A DNA stretch of 64,000 nucleotides from Candidatus Sphingomonas colombiensis (GCA_029202845.1 CP119315.1:2139001-2203000), one strand, 5' to 3'. Counted from the first letter of the stretch, positions 35,238 through 44,942 are shown. Notes: generated from the letters alone by a model not told the origin. Made by a program: numbers and translations.

Positions 35238-36601
35238 TGTCCGATCCCTTTTTTGATCCGCCGGGCCGGCTGGTAGCCGAGCCTGCCCCCGGCAGCAACG
35301 CGCCCGCGCTGTCGGTCGGCGAACTGTCGCAGCGGCTGAAGCGCGTGGTGGAGGGCGAATTCGGCCATGTCCGCCTGCGCGGCGAGATTTCCGGCTATAA
35401 GCGCGTCGCCTCCGGTCATGCCTATCTCGCGCTCAAGGACGAGGCGGCGGTGATCGATGGCGTGATCTGGAAGGGGCAGGTCGCGAACCTTGCTTTCCGC
35501 CCGGAGGACGGGATCGAGGTGATCGCCACCGGGCGGCTGACCACCTATCCCGGCCGCTCCAAATATCAGATCATCATCGAGCGGATGGAGCTGGCCGGCG
35601 CGGGCGCGCTGATGGCGTTGCTCGAAAAGCGTCGCGCCGCACTGGCGGCAGAGGGGCTGTTCGACGCGAGCCGCAAGCGCCGTTTGCCTTTCTTGCCGCG
35701 CACGATCGGCGTGGTCACCTCGCCGACCGGCGCGGTGATCCGCGATATCCTCCACCGGCTGGAGGATCGCTGCCCGAGCCACGTGCTCGTCTGGCCGGTG
35801 AAGGTGCAGGGGGAGGGCGCGGCCAACGAGGTCGCGGCGGCGGTGCGCGGCTTCAACGCGCTGCCCGAAGACATGCGGCCGGATCTCATCATCGTCGCGC
35901 GCGGCGGCGGCTCGATCGAGGATCTGTGGGCGTTCAACGAGGAGGTCGTGGTGCGCGCGGTCGCCGGCTCCGGCATCCCGACGATCTCGGCGGTCGGGCA
36001 TGAGACCGACACCACCTTGTGCGATCACGCCGCCGATCTGCGCGCGCCTACTCCCACCGCCGCCGCCGAGCTGGCGGTGCCGGTGCTGGCGGACCTTCGC
36101 CTGACGATCGCGGCGCACGCCCAGCGCGCCGAACGCTGCGCGCGGCGCTATGTCGAGCGCGGGCGCGAGCGGCTGGAGGCGCAGGCGCGGCTGATGCCGA
36201 CGCGCGATCGGTTGCTCGGCCCGCAACGTCAGCGGCTCGACGACACCGGGATGCGCGCCGATCGTGCGCTGGAGCGGCGCGTGGCGCAGGCGCGTAGCCA
36301 GCTCGATCGCATCGCCGGCGCGCTCCGCCCCGCCGCGCTCGATCGCCGGTTGGAGGCGGCGCGGCAGCGGCTCGACGATTTCGGGCGGCTGCTCGCGGCG
36401 GTCGATCCCGATGCACCGTTGCAGCGCGGCTATGCCCGCGTCACCGCGCGCGGCGGCGCTACCGTGGCGACCGTCGCGGCGGCGCGCGGGGCAGGAGGCG
36501 TTACGCTACACTTCCGCGACGGCACCGTCGACGCCAAGGTTGAGGGCGCGCGGCCGCGTGCCTATGCTCCGCCTCCACCCGAACAACCTTCGCTGTTATG
36601 A
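35237..36601 (+). CDS. xseA: Exodeoxyribonuclease VII large subunit
   Basis: A 454-residue subunit of the single-strand exonuclease used in mismatch repair. N-terminal OB fold (SVGELSQRLKRVVEGEFGHV, RGEISGYKRVASGHAYLALK), catalytic domain with GVVTSPTGAVIRDILHRLE and ARGGGSIEDLWAFNEE, then an Arg-rich coiled coil (about 280-390). ATG 35237 matches the family N-terminus, but I see only a weak ribosome binding site. Followed by DUF2093 and an M23 peptidase. Confidence 0.96.
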   Translation: MSDPFFDPPGRLVAEPAPGSNAPALSVGELSQRLKRVVEGEFGHVRLRGEISGYKRVASGHAYLALKDEAAVIDGVIWKGQVANLAFRPEDGIEVIATGRLTTYPGRSKYQIIIERMELAGAGALMALLEKRRAALAAEGLFDASRKRRLPFLPRTIGVVTSPTGAVIRDILHRLEDRCPSHVLVWPVKVQGEGAANEVAAAVRGFNALPEDMRPDLIIVARGGGSIEDLWAFNEEVVVRAVAGSGIPTISAVGHETDTTLCDHAADLRAPTPTAAAELAVPVLADLRLTIAAHAQRAERCARRYVERGRERLEAQARLMPTRDRLLGPQRQRLDDTGMRADRALERRVAQARSQLDRIAGALRPAALDRRLEAARQRLDDFGRLLAAVDPDAPLQRGYARVTARGGATVATVAAARGAGGVTLHFRDGTVDAKVEGARPRAYAPPPPEQPSLL

Positions 36602-36613
36602 GTTTGTGATCCG

Positions 36614-36814
36614 ATGCTGATGTCCAATACCGATCGCCCCGCGCGGCTGCACTATCTCCCCAACGGTTTTCGTGTGCTTGTGCCGGGCGATCACGTCCTG
36701 TGCGCGGCATCCGGCGCGCGCATCGCGCTGGAAGATCTGCGTTATTGGGACATTGCCGGCCAGCGCGCCTTCGCTTCCGCGGCGCTGGCGACCGAGGCAC
36801 TCTCGCCACAATGA
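36614..36814 (+). CDS. DUF2093 domain protein
   Basis: A 66-residue protein of the alphaproteobacterial DUF2093 family: ARLHYLPNGFRVLVPGDHVLCA, then GARIALEDLRYWDI. Cytosolic, function unknown, commonly next to xseA. ATG 36614 or 36620 starts it; 12 nt after xseA, and its TGA overlaps the next ATG (ATGA). Confidence 0.88.
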   Translation: MLMSNTDRPARLHYLPNGFRVLVPGDHVLCAASGARIALEDLRYWDIAGQRAFASAALATEALSPQ

Positions 36815-37722
36815 GCGGCGCGGGCCGGGGGCTGGCGGCAGCGACGCTAGTGATGGCCGTCGCCGGCTGCGTCCCGCCGCCGGCCGATCGGGCCGCTCCG
36901 ATGCCGGCGCGCAATGCCCCGCCGCAGGCGAGGCCGCTTGCCCCTCCGCCCCCCGCTGAAGCCGCCCGTTTCATTTTATCTGGCACCGCGCGGCAGGGTG
37001 CGGTGATGCTCGGCACCGCGCCGATGGGGACGACGGGGCTGTCGCTCGATGGCGCGCCCGTTGGGTTCGCGCCCGACCGCCGCTTCATCATCGCCTTCGA
37101 TCGCGATGCCGGCCCGCGCGCCACGCTGGTCGCGACGCTCGCTGATGGTCGGCAGGCGACGCAGTTATTCGATGTCGCGCCCGGCGATTGGCGGCTTGAG
37201 CGACTGGATACGGTCGCCAAGACACCAGTGCCGAGCGCAGAATTCGCACGTCGTCGTCCGCCCGAACTCGCGCAGATCAAGGCCGCGCGAGAGATGCGTA
37301 CCGACGCGCAGGGCTGGCGTCAGCATTTCATCTGGCCCGCGACTGGCCGCATCTCGGGCCTGTTCGGCGCGCAACGCATTTATCGCGGCGAGCCGGGCGC
37401 CTATCACGGCGGGGTCGATGTGGCGAAGCCGACAGGCTCGCCCGTCGTGGCGCCCGCTGACGGCGTGGTGATCCTCGCCGCCGCAGCGCCCTTCACGCTG
37501 GAGGGCAATCTGCTGATGATCGATCACGGCAGCGGGTTGAACAGCGCCTTCCTGCATCTTTCGAAGATCGAGGTGAACGTCGGCGATCACGTTCGGCAGG
37601 GGCAGGAGATCGGACAGGTCGGCGCCACGGGCCGCGCGTCAGGGCCGCACCTGCATTGGGCGATGATGTGGCAGGGAAGTCGGATTGATCCGATGCCGCT
37701 GGCCGGGGAGATGGGGCGGTAG
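36811..37722 (+). CDS. M23 family metallopeptidase, lipoprotein
   Basis: A 303-residue predicted envelope peptidoglycan hydrolase or its regulator. Signal peptide with lipobox VAGC (Cys20), a Pro-rich stretch, an N-terminal beta domain, and a C-terminal LytM/M23 domain: GAYHGGVDVAKPTGSPV (His and Asp zinc ligands), SGLNSAFLHLSK, and GPHLHWAMMW with the HLH motif. All zinc ligands are present, so it is probably active. Coupled to DUF2093 by a 4-nt overlap. Confidence 0.92.
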   Translation: MSGAGRGLAAATLVMAVAGCVPPPADRAAPMPARNAPPQARPLAPPPPAEAARFILSGTARQGAVMLGTAPMGTTGLSLDGAPVGFAPDRRFIIAFDRDAGPRATLVATLADGRQATQLFDVAPGDWRLERLDTVAKTPVPSAEFARRRPPELAQIKAAREMRTDAQGWRQHFIWPATGRISGLFGAQRIYRGEPGAYHGGVDVAKPTGSPVVAPADGVVILAAAAPFTLEGNLLMIDHGSGLNSAFLHLSKIEVNVGDHVRQGQEIGQVGATGRASGPHLHWAMMWQGSRIDPMPLAGEMGR

Positions 37723-37841
37723 CGCCGGGCGGCTTGAATGGAACGCGGTGCGACATTTGCGACCGGATGACGGGGCGAATTTCGCCTTGTCGGCGGCCAC
37801 CCGTTCGAAGGAGCGCGCCAGCCGCTTGAGACGCAACCGAT

Positions 37842-38369
37842 TTACCTGATCCGCGCCCCGCGATAATTTTTCCCGTCGACAAAAATGAAATAGTTGCCGA
37901 GCGCGCCCTTCTTTATGCGAACGGCGCTTCCCGGCTTCGGCGGGAAATTGACGGGATCGGTCGTTTGCCAGGTGGCATCGTCGTCGGAAAGCGTGATTTG
38001 TATGCGATCGTTGTTGACAGGGCGCACCGACGCAATCGTCGAATTTATTTCGACGAACGGTTCCTTGCTGCCGAACAGATCAACTCTTGGCAAAGCAAAT
38101 CCGAACAGTGATTTTTTTATATTTTTTACGTCGTTTTTATCGACGATCTTGAAATCTTCTTTCCCGATCGACGTTTCCAAAGAGGTGGCGAAGCGCTCGA
38201 AGCAGGCGAGCCTCGATGGATCGTTCGAGATTTTCCGGCATTCCGAAATGGCCTCGAGCATTCGGCCCGTTGCGTTGTCTGCACTGGTGCGCGTGTCGGC
38301 ATAAGCGGCTTGGGCCGACAGAACGGCCGGTACAATGGCTAACGCGGCGAGATATCTGATCTGCATCAT
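37842..38369 (-). CDS. Secreted protein of unknown function
   Basis: A 175-residue predicted periplasmic protein: signal peptide cleaved near AYA-DT (residue 24), a two-Cys helix region CRKISNDPSRLACFERFA (residues 45-62), and a C-terminal beta-rich part with VEINSTIASVRPV and KKGALGNYFIFVDGKNYRGARI. The DPxRLxCFD/E motif recurs in small secreted alphaproteobacterial proteins. Codons are AT-richer than neighbours (AAA, AAT, TTT are common), suggesting a different history from the core genes. No function known. Confidence 0.75.
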   Translation of the reverse strand: MMQIRYLAALAIVPAVLSAQAAYADTRTSADNATGRMLEAISECRKISNDPSRLACFERFATSLETSIGKEDFKIVDKNDVKNIKKSLFGFALPRVDLFGSKEPFVEINSTIASVRPVNNDRIQITLSDDDATWQTTDPVNFPPKPGSAVRIKKGALGNYFIFVDGKNYRGARIR

Positions 38370-38597
38370 ATGGCCTCGATTTCGTTGGCGAGGTTACGGG
38401 GTGCGATTGGTCGGCGCAAGTCCGCCTTGTGTTGCGCATCTACTACAGTTCGGTGGTGAAATTCCGTGGTGTGGCCGAGTGCGATTGCTGTCGACCTGCG
38501 AACTGCTAGTGTCCCATTCCATGTCGCTGCGGGCTCGCTCGTGCGATGGCCAAGAATACGGATAACGGCGCAACGCCGGAAAGTAAGGGGATACAAA

Positions 38598-41500
38598 ATG
38601 ATGTTGCCATATCGATCGCAGTTGCTTGCGACGACGTTGCTTGTCGGCGCTGCGGTGGCTTCACCGGCTGCCTTCGCGCAGACCCAGCCCGAAGCGCCGC
38701 AGGCAGCGACGCCAGCGGCAACGGATACCACGACCGGCGATATCGTCGTCACCGGCTCGCTGATCCGCAACCCGAACCTGATTTCTTCGACCCCGGTGTC
38801 GGTGGTCAACCAGGACGAACTGAATCTTCGTCAGACGAACACCGCGGAGCAGGTGCTGCGTGACCTTCCGGGCGCGGTGCCAAGCATCGGCTCGTCCGTG
38901 AACAACGGCAACGGAGGCGCTGCATTCGCCGACCTTCGCGGTCTGGGCAATTTCCGCAACGTCGTGTTGATCGATGGCGCGCGCGTCGCCCCGTCGAACC
39001 TGGTCGGCCTGGTCGATTTGAACAATATTCCGCTGGCGCTGGTGGAGCGCGTTGACACGCTGACCGGCGGTGCCGCGACCACCTACGGCGCCGACGCGGT
39101 GTCCGGCGTCATCAACTTCATCACGCGCCGCGATTTCTCCGGTGTCGAAGCCTCGGTTTCGAACCAGATCACCGGGCGCGGCGATGGCAAGACTTTCCGT
39201 GGCGATCTGACGATCGGCGCGAACCTGGATGACGGGCGCGGCAACGTCGTGCTGTCGGTCGGCTATCAGAAGGCCGATCCGGTTTATCAGGGCGCGCGCC
39301 GCATCTCGCTCAACAACTATACATCCACCTCGGGCAGCGTTGGCGGTTCGGGCACGACCGTGCCGGGGCGCTTCACGCTTGGTGGAAAATATAACACGAT
39401 CGTTCCGTCGACGGGGCAACTGCGTCCGTATGTCGGCGCGACCGACGGGTTCAATTTCAACCCGTTCAACGTGTTCCAGGTGCCGTTCGAGCGTTACAAT
39501 ATCTACGCTGCCGGTCACTATGACGTGGCTGACAATATCGAGGTATATGCCCGCGGCATATTCTCGAAGAATAAGGTCGAGACGATCATCGCGCCATCGG
39601 GCGTGTTCGGTCAGTTGCTGACCATTCCGTACAGCAATCCTTATCTGCCGACGCCGGCACGTAATCAGTTCTGCGGCGCCAACGGGCTGACGCAGGCACA
39701 GTGCGACGCGGCGGCTGTCGCGACCGACCCGAACGATCCGAATTTCAAGACGTTCACCACGACGGTCGGACGGCGCATGCCCGAAGTCGGGTCGCGTCTG
39801 TCGCAATATGTGACGCAGTTCTTCGATTATCGCGCGGGCGTGAAGATCGGCGTGACCGACACCATGTCGCTGGATCTGACTGGCGCATACGGCGAATCCG
39901 AAAACCGGCAGACGCAGTCCAACTACGTTTTGATCTCGCGACTGCGTAGCGCGGTTTACACCACGAGCGCGACGAGCTGTAATCTTGGCGCGTCGCCGAC
40001 GATTGCGAATCCGAACCCCCTGCTTCCGCCGCTGGCGAACGCAGGTGCGGCAACCAATGCGGGAACGGGTTGCGTTCCGGTCAATATCTTCGGTCCCAAT
40101 GGGTCGATCACCCCGAATCAGGTCCCGTATCTGACGGCGTCGGCCGGCACTGCGCAGTTGACGACGCTGGCGCAGGCCCGCGCGCTGCTGAGCGGTGATT
40201 TTGGGCTTACGCTGCCATGGGCCGACAATGCGGTCGGCTTCGCGCTCGGTGCCGAATATCGTCGTTATACTGCGACGCAGACGGCGGACATCCTGTCGCA
40301 AACGGCGGGTGAACTCGGCGGCGCCGGTGGCGCAACGCCGAATTACACCGGCGGCTACGACGTCAAGGAAGTGTACGGCGAAATCAACGCGCCGATCGTT
40401 GCGGACAAGCCGTTCTTCAAGTCGCTCACGATCGAAGCGGGCATCCGTTATTCGTCCTATTCGGTCCACGCACCGTCGAACCCGAGCTATAATACGACGA
40501 CCTATAAGGCGGGCGGCACGTGGGAGCCGGTGGATGGCTTCAAGATCCGCGGCGATTATCAGCGCGCAGTCCGCGCGCCGAACATTGCCGAGCTTTTCTC
40601 GCCGTTGAATACCGGGCTGACCAACCTCGCGGTTGATCCTTGCCGCGCAACGAACACGGCGATGCAGGTCGGAAACGCCGCGTATAATCCGAATCTCGTC
40701 GCGGTCTGCCTTGCGCAGGGCGCGCCGGCTTCTACGATCGCCGCGATCCAGAATCCGACCGCCGGTCAGGCGAACGCTACCACGTCGGGCGGCACCTATC
40801 TGCGGCCGGAAACGTCGGACAGCTATACGCTCGGCATCGTGTTCCAGCCGAGGATGGTGCCAGGGCTGTCGATCACCGTGGATTATTACAACATCCAGAT
40901 TCGGAACGCGATTTCACAGCCGGTTCCGGGTGACCTCATCACGGGTTGCTTTGGCAACAACAGCGGGACGGCGGCGAACGTCAACAACCCGATCTGCCAG
41001 TTGTTCAAGCGTAACCCGGTCACTGGTGGCCTCGATGGCGATCCTGCCACTACACAGGGCCTGCTGTTCCCGGCGACCAACTCGGGCCGCATCCTCACGG
41101 ACGGCATCGATCTCGGCATCAACTATCGCCGCGATCTCGGCTTCGCGAAGCTCAATCTGAGCTTCATGGGCAACTGGACGAGCCGTTCGAAGTTCCAGGC
41201 GCTCACGCCTGGGTCGGTCGTGCCGGCCGGTGCGGCGATCGGCGCCGGACTCGCGCTTCCGACGACCGATATGCGTGAATGCGTCGGCTATTACAGCCAG
41301 AACTGCGGTTCGCCTGGTTCGGCGGGTCCGTCGTCGGCCGCCGGCTCGCTTCAGCCGAAATTCACTTGGAACCAGCGCACGACCCTGTCGTTCGAGGGTG
41401 TGGATCTTTCGCTGCTGTGGCGCCATATCGACTCGATGCGTGCCGAGCCTGGTGTCGTTAATGCCTTCTCCGCGTCAAATCCGAACGGCGGTAATCCGGA

Positions 41501-41765
41501 CGGTACGCTGAGCGGTGGCGTGCTGAATGGCAAGAAGGTCGATTTCAGCCGTATCCCTGCGTACAACTACTTCGATCTGTCGGCTCGCTTCAGTGTGTCG
41601 CCGAATTTCGACTTTACCGTCACTGTGATGAACCTGTTCGACAAGGATCCGCCCATGGTCGGTGGGACCGTTGGTTCGACCTCGTTCAACAGCGGCAACA
41701 CCTATCCGTCGACTTACGATGCCCTTGGGCGCCGGTTCGCGATTGGTGCAAAGCTCAAGTTCTGA
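38598..41765 (+). CDS. TonB-dependent outer membrane receptor
   Basis: A 1055-residue receptor importing a substrate across the outer membrane with TonB energy. Signal peptide (residues 1-28, ending AFA), a TonB-box-like GDIVVTGSLI (about 47-56), the plug (TPVSVVNQDEL to GVINFITRRDF, about 60-180), then the 22-strand barrel ending in the aromatic AIGAKLKF. The plug signature RGLGNFRNVVLIDGAR places it in the large Caulobacter/Sphingomonas group, not with siderophore receptors. ATG 38598 has TAAGGGG 7 nt upstream. It is followed by a clear terminator, then oxygenase and sulfotransferase genes. Confidence 0.95.
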   Translation: MMLPYRSQLLATTLLVGAAVASPAAFAQTQPEAPQAATPAATDTTTGDIVVTGSLIRNPNLISSTPVSVVNQDELNLRQTNTAEQVLRDLPGAVPSIGSSVNNGNGGAAFADLRGLGNFRNVVLIDGARVAPSNLVGLVDLNNIPLALVERVDTLTGGAATTYGADAVSGVINFITRRDFSGVEASVSNQITGRGDGKTFRGDLTIGANLDDGRGNVVLSVGYQKADPVYQGARRISLNNYTSTSGSVGGSGTTVPGRFTLGGKYNTIVPSTGQLRPYVGATDGFNFNPFNVFQVPFERYNIYAAGHYDVADNIEVYARGIFSKNKVETIIAPSGVFGQLLTIPYSNPYLPTPARNQFCGANGLTQAQCDAAAVATDPNDPNFKTFTTTVGRRMPEVGSRLSQYVTQFFDYRAGVKIGVTDTMSLDLTGAYGESENRQTQSNYVLISRLRSAVYTTSATSCNLGASPTIANPNPLLPPLANAGAATNAGTGCVPVNIFGPNGSITPNQVPYLTASAGTAQLTTLAQARALLSGDFGLTLPWADNAVGFALGAEYRRYTATQTADILSQTAGELGGAGGATPNYTGGYDVKEVYGEINAPIVADKPFFKSLTIEAGIRYSSYSVHAPSNPSYNTTTYKAGGTWEPVDGFKIRGDYQRAVRAPNIAELFSPLNTGLTNLAVDPCRATNTAMQVGNAAYNPNLVAVCLAQGAPASTIAAIQNPTAGQANATTSGGTYLRPETSDSYTLGIVFQPRMVPGLSITVDYYNIQIRNAISQPVPGDLITGCFGNNSGTAANVNNPICQLFKRNPVTGGLDGDPATTQGLLFPATNSGRILTDGIDLGINYRRDLGFAKLNLSFMGNWTSRSKFQALTPGSVVPAGAAIGAGLALPTTDMRECVGYYSQNCGSPGSAGPSSAAGSLQPKFTWNQRTTLSFEGVDLSLLWRHIDSMRAEPGVVNAFSASNPNGGNPDGTLSGGVLNGKKVDFSRIPAYNYFDLSARFSVSPNFDFTVTVMNLFDKDPPMVGGTVGSTSFNSGNTYPSTYDALGRRFAIGAKLKF

Positions 41766-41790
41766 TCGAACTACCAGAACTGAAAATGGA

Positions 41791-41823
41791 AAGGCGGGCC
41801 GTTTGGCCCGCCTTTTCTTTTGC
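41791..41823. terminator. Rho-independent terminator after the receptor gene
   Basis: Stem AAAGGCGGGCC (41791-41801) with GGCCCGCCTTT (41806-41816), loop GTTT, followed by TCTTTTG. Its stop-proximal location between convergent genes suggests use from both sides. Confidence 0.85.
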
Positions 41824-43444
41824 TAGTCTGATCCGAAGCGGGAAATCCATGGCTTCAGGATTGGGAATGCCGGTTCCAATTGTCGTTCGTAACGACGCCA
41901 CTGACCGCCCCCGTTGTACAAACCCTTGCGGACTTGGGTTTCGCTGGCCGTACGAACGCCGCGACGGCTGGCGGTCCGGTCAAATGATTTGAAGTCATCG
42001 GTCCAACCAAGCCCGGTGAATTCCGCCAGCGCCCGCACCGTGTTTTCGAAATCCGTCACCAGGCGATCGTAGCGTAACTCGTGGAAGGGCAACGGGAGAC
42101 GTTCTCGGCACGCATCGATCAATCGCATCATCGCGTCATAGTGCCGGGCGGTTTCGATCAAGTCGCTAAATGCCCAAGCCGCGGTGCCGGGAGTGAAATT
42201 GATCCGGAAACAACTAAGCACGATATCCCGGGGATCGCGGCGCATGATGATGATCTTAGCGCGCGGGAACAGGCGGGCGATAATTGGCAACTTGATGGCG
42301 TTGAACGGATTCATGTCGACGAACGTTCGCCCGTTCACCTCGCCGCCCATTTGGTTGACGCGAGCCCAATATGATTTGCGAAGCGTTGTAACGAGCGCGG
42401 GGTCGAGCCGATCAAGATCGGGCATCACGCCATCATTGCGCATCAGATGTTCGTCGATATCAGCGAATGTATCGCGTTCTTCCAGCGCGATAACGCCGGG
42501 TGCGCTGGCGAGAATATTCTCGACGAGCGTGGTGCCTGAACGAGGATAGCCAAGTAGGAAGATGTGATTTGCCGCCTCGCTCGCAGCTATTTCGTCTGTT
42601 CCTTCCGGCGCCGATATTTCTGTCGTTTTCTCGACTTGTTCGCGAATCTTTTCGATGAACGCGCGATGCGACGGGCGATCGGCGCGCGGCTCAAGCAACG
42701 CGCGATACGCCTCGACGAAGCAACGCTGCGCCGCCCGATAGGATTGGAAAGCTTCGTCGATCAGATCCTGCCGATCAAAGGCGTCGCCCTGCAAGGTCAG
42801 CGCGCGAATCCGATCCTCAGGCACCAGTTTGCTCGCGAGGAGTATTTTCAGGCGATCGGCCGCGGATTTGCCATCGCGCGCCTCAATGTCGAGTATGGCC
42901 AGCGCGGATCTTGCGGCGGGTTCGATCGGGTTCAGCGCCAATGCTTGCGCGGCACGATCGCGGGCATCGATGATATCGCCGCGCCGCGCCGCGGCATCGG
43001 CCCAACTTGCCGAATGCCGGGGCAAGCTGGTTGTCGAGCGCAAGAGTGCGCGTTCGTAGCTGTCGGTCGCCTCGGTAGTATTGCGGAGCGCGTCGAGCAC
43101 ATATCCGCGCTCGAGCCACGCGGCGGCGTGACGCGGCTCGATCGCCACGGTTTCGATCGAGCACGGAGAGTGCTTCCTCAAGAAAGCCTTGTTTCCGCAA
43201 AACCGCGCCGATTGATCCGAGGATCAGCGGGTCCGATGGATTGATCGCCAGCGCGCGTCGCAAAAGATCATGCGCCTTCGCATAATCCCCGGCTTCTTCG
43301 CGGGCGCCACGCTGCGAGGTTGAGGAAAAGCGGGTCTATTTCGCCAGCCGAAAGAGCGCGCTCGGCGAATTTGGCTGCGTTGACGAGGTTGCCGACAGAC
43401 AATTCCCGTTGAACCGCCGCGCGATAATCGTGGTTTTTTTTCAT
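41823..43444 (-). pseudogene. TPR-sulfotransferase with two +1 frameshifts
   Basis: Reading from ATG 43444 (MKKNHDYRAAVQREL...), three frames must be joined to give one protein of about 539 residues. Removing one C in the CCC at 43302-43304 restores NLAAWR-REEAGDYAKAHDLL; removing one base at 43155 joins EEALSVLD to ETVAIEPRHAAAWLERG, an exact TPR helix. The span is 1622 nt, that is 540 codons plus 2 bases. N-terminal half: TPR repeats. C-terminal half: sulfotransferase with the PAPS 5'-phosphosulfate loop LLGYPRSGTTLVENIL and 3'-phosphate loop RRDPRDIVLSCFRINF, both intact. The longest single frame (to 43181) lacks the first TPRs. Either real inactivation, a sequencing error, or a shortened working protein. 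Confidence 0.8.
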
Positions 43445-43542
43445 TCCGGCCCGTTGAAATGATCCGCTGGGGATTGGCATATAGCCAAAATCGTCGTCTA
43501 AGACTCTGGTTGTCGCAAGTATTTTCGGGCGGAGGCGTGTGT

Positions 43543-43818
43543 ATGAAGGCGCTGGCAGTTTTGCTGTTGATTTCGGGGGTTGGCGCGATGCCGGCCATAT
43601 CGGCGCCTGCGCTCGCCCAGAACAAGGCCGATGCACCCGAGCGCGCGGCCGACGATCGCAATAAGGTGATATGCAAGCGCTTCATCGAAACCGGCTCCCT
43701 CGTCCGCGGCTATCGCATGTGCAAAACCAAATTGGACTGGGAGCGCGATCGCGAAAATTTCAAGTCGCAGCCGGGTATTGATTCGTGTCGCGCGCGCGCG
43801 ACCGGCGGCCCTTGCTGA
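43543..43818 (+). CDS. Small secreted Cys-containing protein
   Basis: A 91-residue predicted periplasmic protein. Signal peptide cleaved after ALA (about residue 25); mature part of 66 residues with VICKRFIETGSLVRGYRMCK, a pair of cysteines 15 residues apart that could form a disulfide, and two more Cys near the C-terminus (DSCRARATGGPC). The CKR-ETGS-C pattern recurs in short Sphingomonadales secreted proteins I cannot name. ATG 43543 has GGAGG 7 nt upstream. It lies between two sulfotransferase-type genes pointing away from or toward it. Confidence 0.72.
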   Translation: MKALAVLLLISGVGAMPAISAPALAQNKADAPERAADDRNKVICKRFIETGSLVRGYRMCKTKLDWERDRENFKSQPGIDSCRARATGGPC

Positions 43819-43836
43819 TCGCGGTTTTTGTGCGGT

Positions 43837-44877
43837 TCAATCGAGCAGCGGCGCATCGAGCGACAGGCTGATCCCCGCGCCGCGCGCGACCACTTCCGTC
43901 CAGGTCGCGACCTTTTCGATTTCATCCGCGTGATGCTGGGCGGCGCCATCATGCAACGCTCGCCGCGCATCGGCGTCGAACGCGGTATCGAATTTGGCGT
44001 GACGGCGGAAAACATCGCTCTCGGCGATCGCGCGGATCGCGGCTTGATCCAGCCCAAGGCTGAAGAAGTCGTTCAACTGCGTCAATGCCAGTGCCGGAGC
44101 GGCCAATAGTCGCTCGCTATCAAGCGTCCGAACGCGCGCGCGACCGAAGCGGGCGACGAGGCCGGCGAAGACCTTCTGATGCGCGAGCCAGCCGACCGCC
44201 GCCACCTGAAGGTCGCTTTGCCCCAGATAGTCGCGTGGAGAGAAGCCGAGATCAACCAGCCGATCGTCGAGCATCCCCACCAACATCGTGCGCACCCACA
44301 GCCGCCCCTCCAGCCCCTTGCTGGCGATGGAGGCGAGATAGGTGCGCAGCGGCGCGTGCAGCAGCAATGCGTTGGCGTCGCTTCTCAGGGTCATCATCGC
44401 ATCCGAGATGCCATTCGCCACTGTCGACGGCTTCAGGATCAACGCTTCGGCCGGATCGAACGGCCGAGCCAGCAGGGAAAGCATGTCCCGCAGCACCACC
44501 GCCTGATCGACACCCGGTTCGCCCCGCCTGCGCCATCCGATCATGTCGTTGAGGATCACCGGCTCTTTCAGCGTCAGTGCGTGGCCCGGTCGATCAAGCG
44601 CGCGAGCGAGAAGTGTCGAACAGCAATAAGCCGAGTGAAAGATGAAATGCTGCCGTGCCGGGGCGAGCGCCTCGATCCGCAAATCGGTTCGGGGTACGGC
44701 GCGTTCCTCGCTTGCGGGGAGGTGCTCGTCGGTCAGGAATGTCGCAGCATCATAGGCGGATCGCGGAACACGCCGCAGATGGATCATATCCTGTCCGGGG
44801 TCGTAGCGATGGGCGAGCCATGACGAATCCCGAATCAATTCGGCTGCGGCGGAGGCTTTCGTCGATACCGGGTTCAT
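43837..44877 (-). CDS. Sulfotransferase-like protein A
   Basis: A 346-residue cytosolic protein. Its best motif is FIFHSAYCCSTLLARALD (residues 78-95), which has the form of the PAPS 5'-phosphosulfate-binding loop of sulfotransferases (here CxSTLL instead of PxSGTT). It is followed by LKEPVILNDM, as expected after strand 2 in the fold. The downstream gene at 46261 is a clear paralog with the same motif. Divergent, 65 bp apart, from the TPR-hydroxylase gene. Substrate and activity not known; a non-PAPS P-loop kinase cannot be excluded. Confidence 0.75.
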   Translation of the reverse strand: MNPVSTKASAAAELIRDSSWLAHRYDPGQDMIHLRRVPRSAYDAATFLTDEHLPASEERAVPRTDLRIEALAPARQHFIFHSAYCCSTLLARALDRPGHALTLKEPVILNDMIGWRRRGEPGVDQAVVLRDMLSLLARPFDPAEALILKPSTVANGISDAMMTLRSDANALLLHAPLRTYLASIASKGLEGRLWVRTMLVGMLDDRLVDLGFSPRDYLGQSDLQVAAVGWLAHQKVFAGLVARFGRARVRTLDSERLLAAPALALTQLNDFFSLGLDQAAIRAIAESDVFRRHAKFDTAFDADARRALHDGAAQHHADEIEKVATWTEVVARGAGISLSLDAPLLD

Positions 44878-44942
44878 GCCTCACTGGTGCGCGATCGCTC
44901 CCTGCATTGTCTAGCCTCGAACCGACGTATAGCGTCGGCGGC

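Noticed and set aside
38335..38565. Short plus-strand open frame before the TonB receptor
   Set aside because: Sequence is without signal, motif or ribosome site; it overlaps the start of the minus-strand secreted protein gene.
43181..43181. Independent start of the sulfotransferase at 43181
   Set aside because: The codons upstream of ETVAIEPRH are out of frame with the clear TPR continuation; the lower frame joins at 43155, so this start is an artefact of the frameshift.
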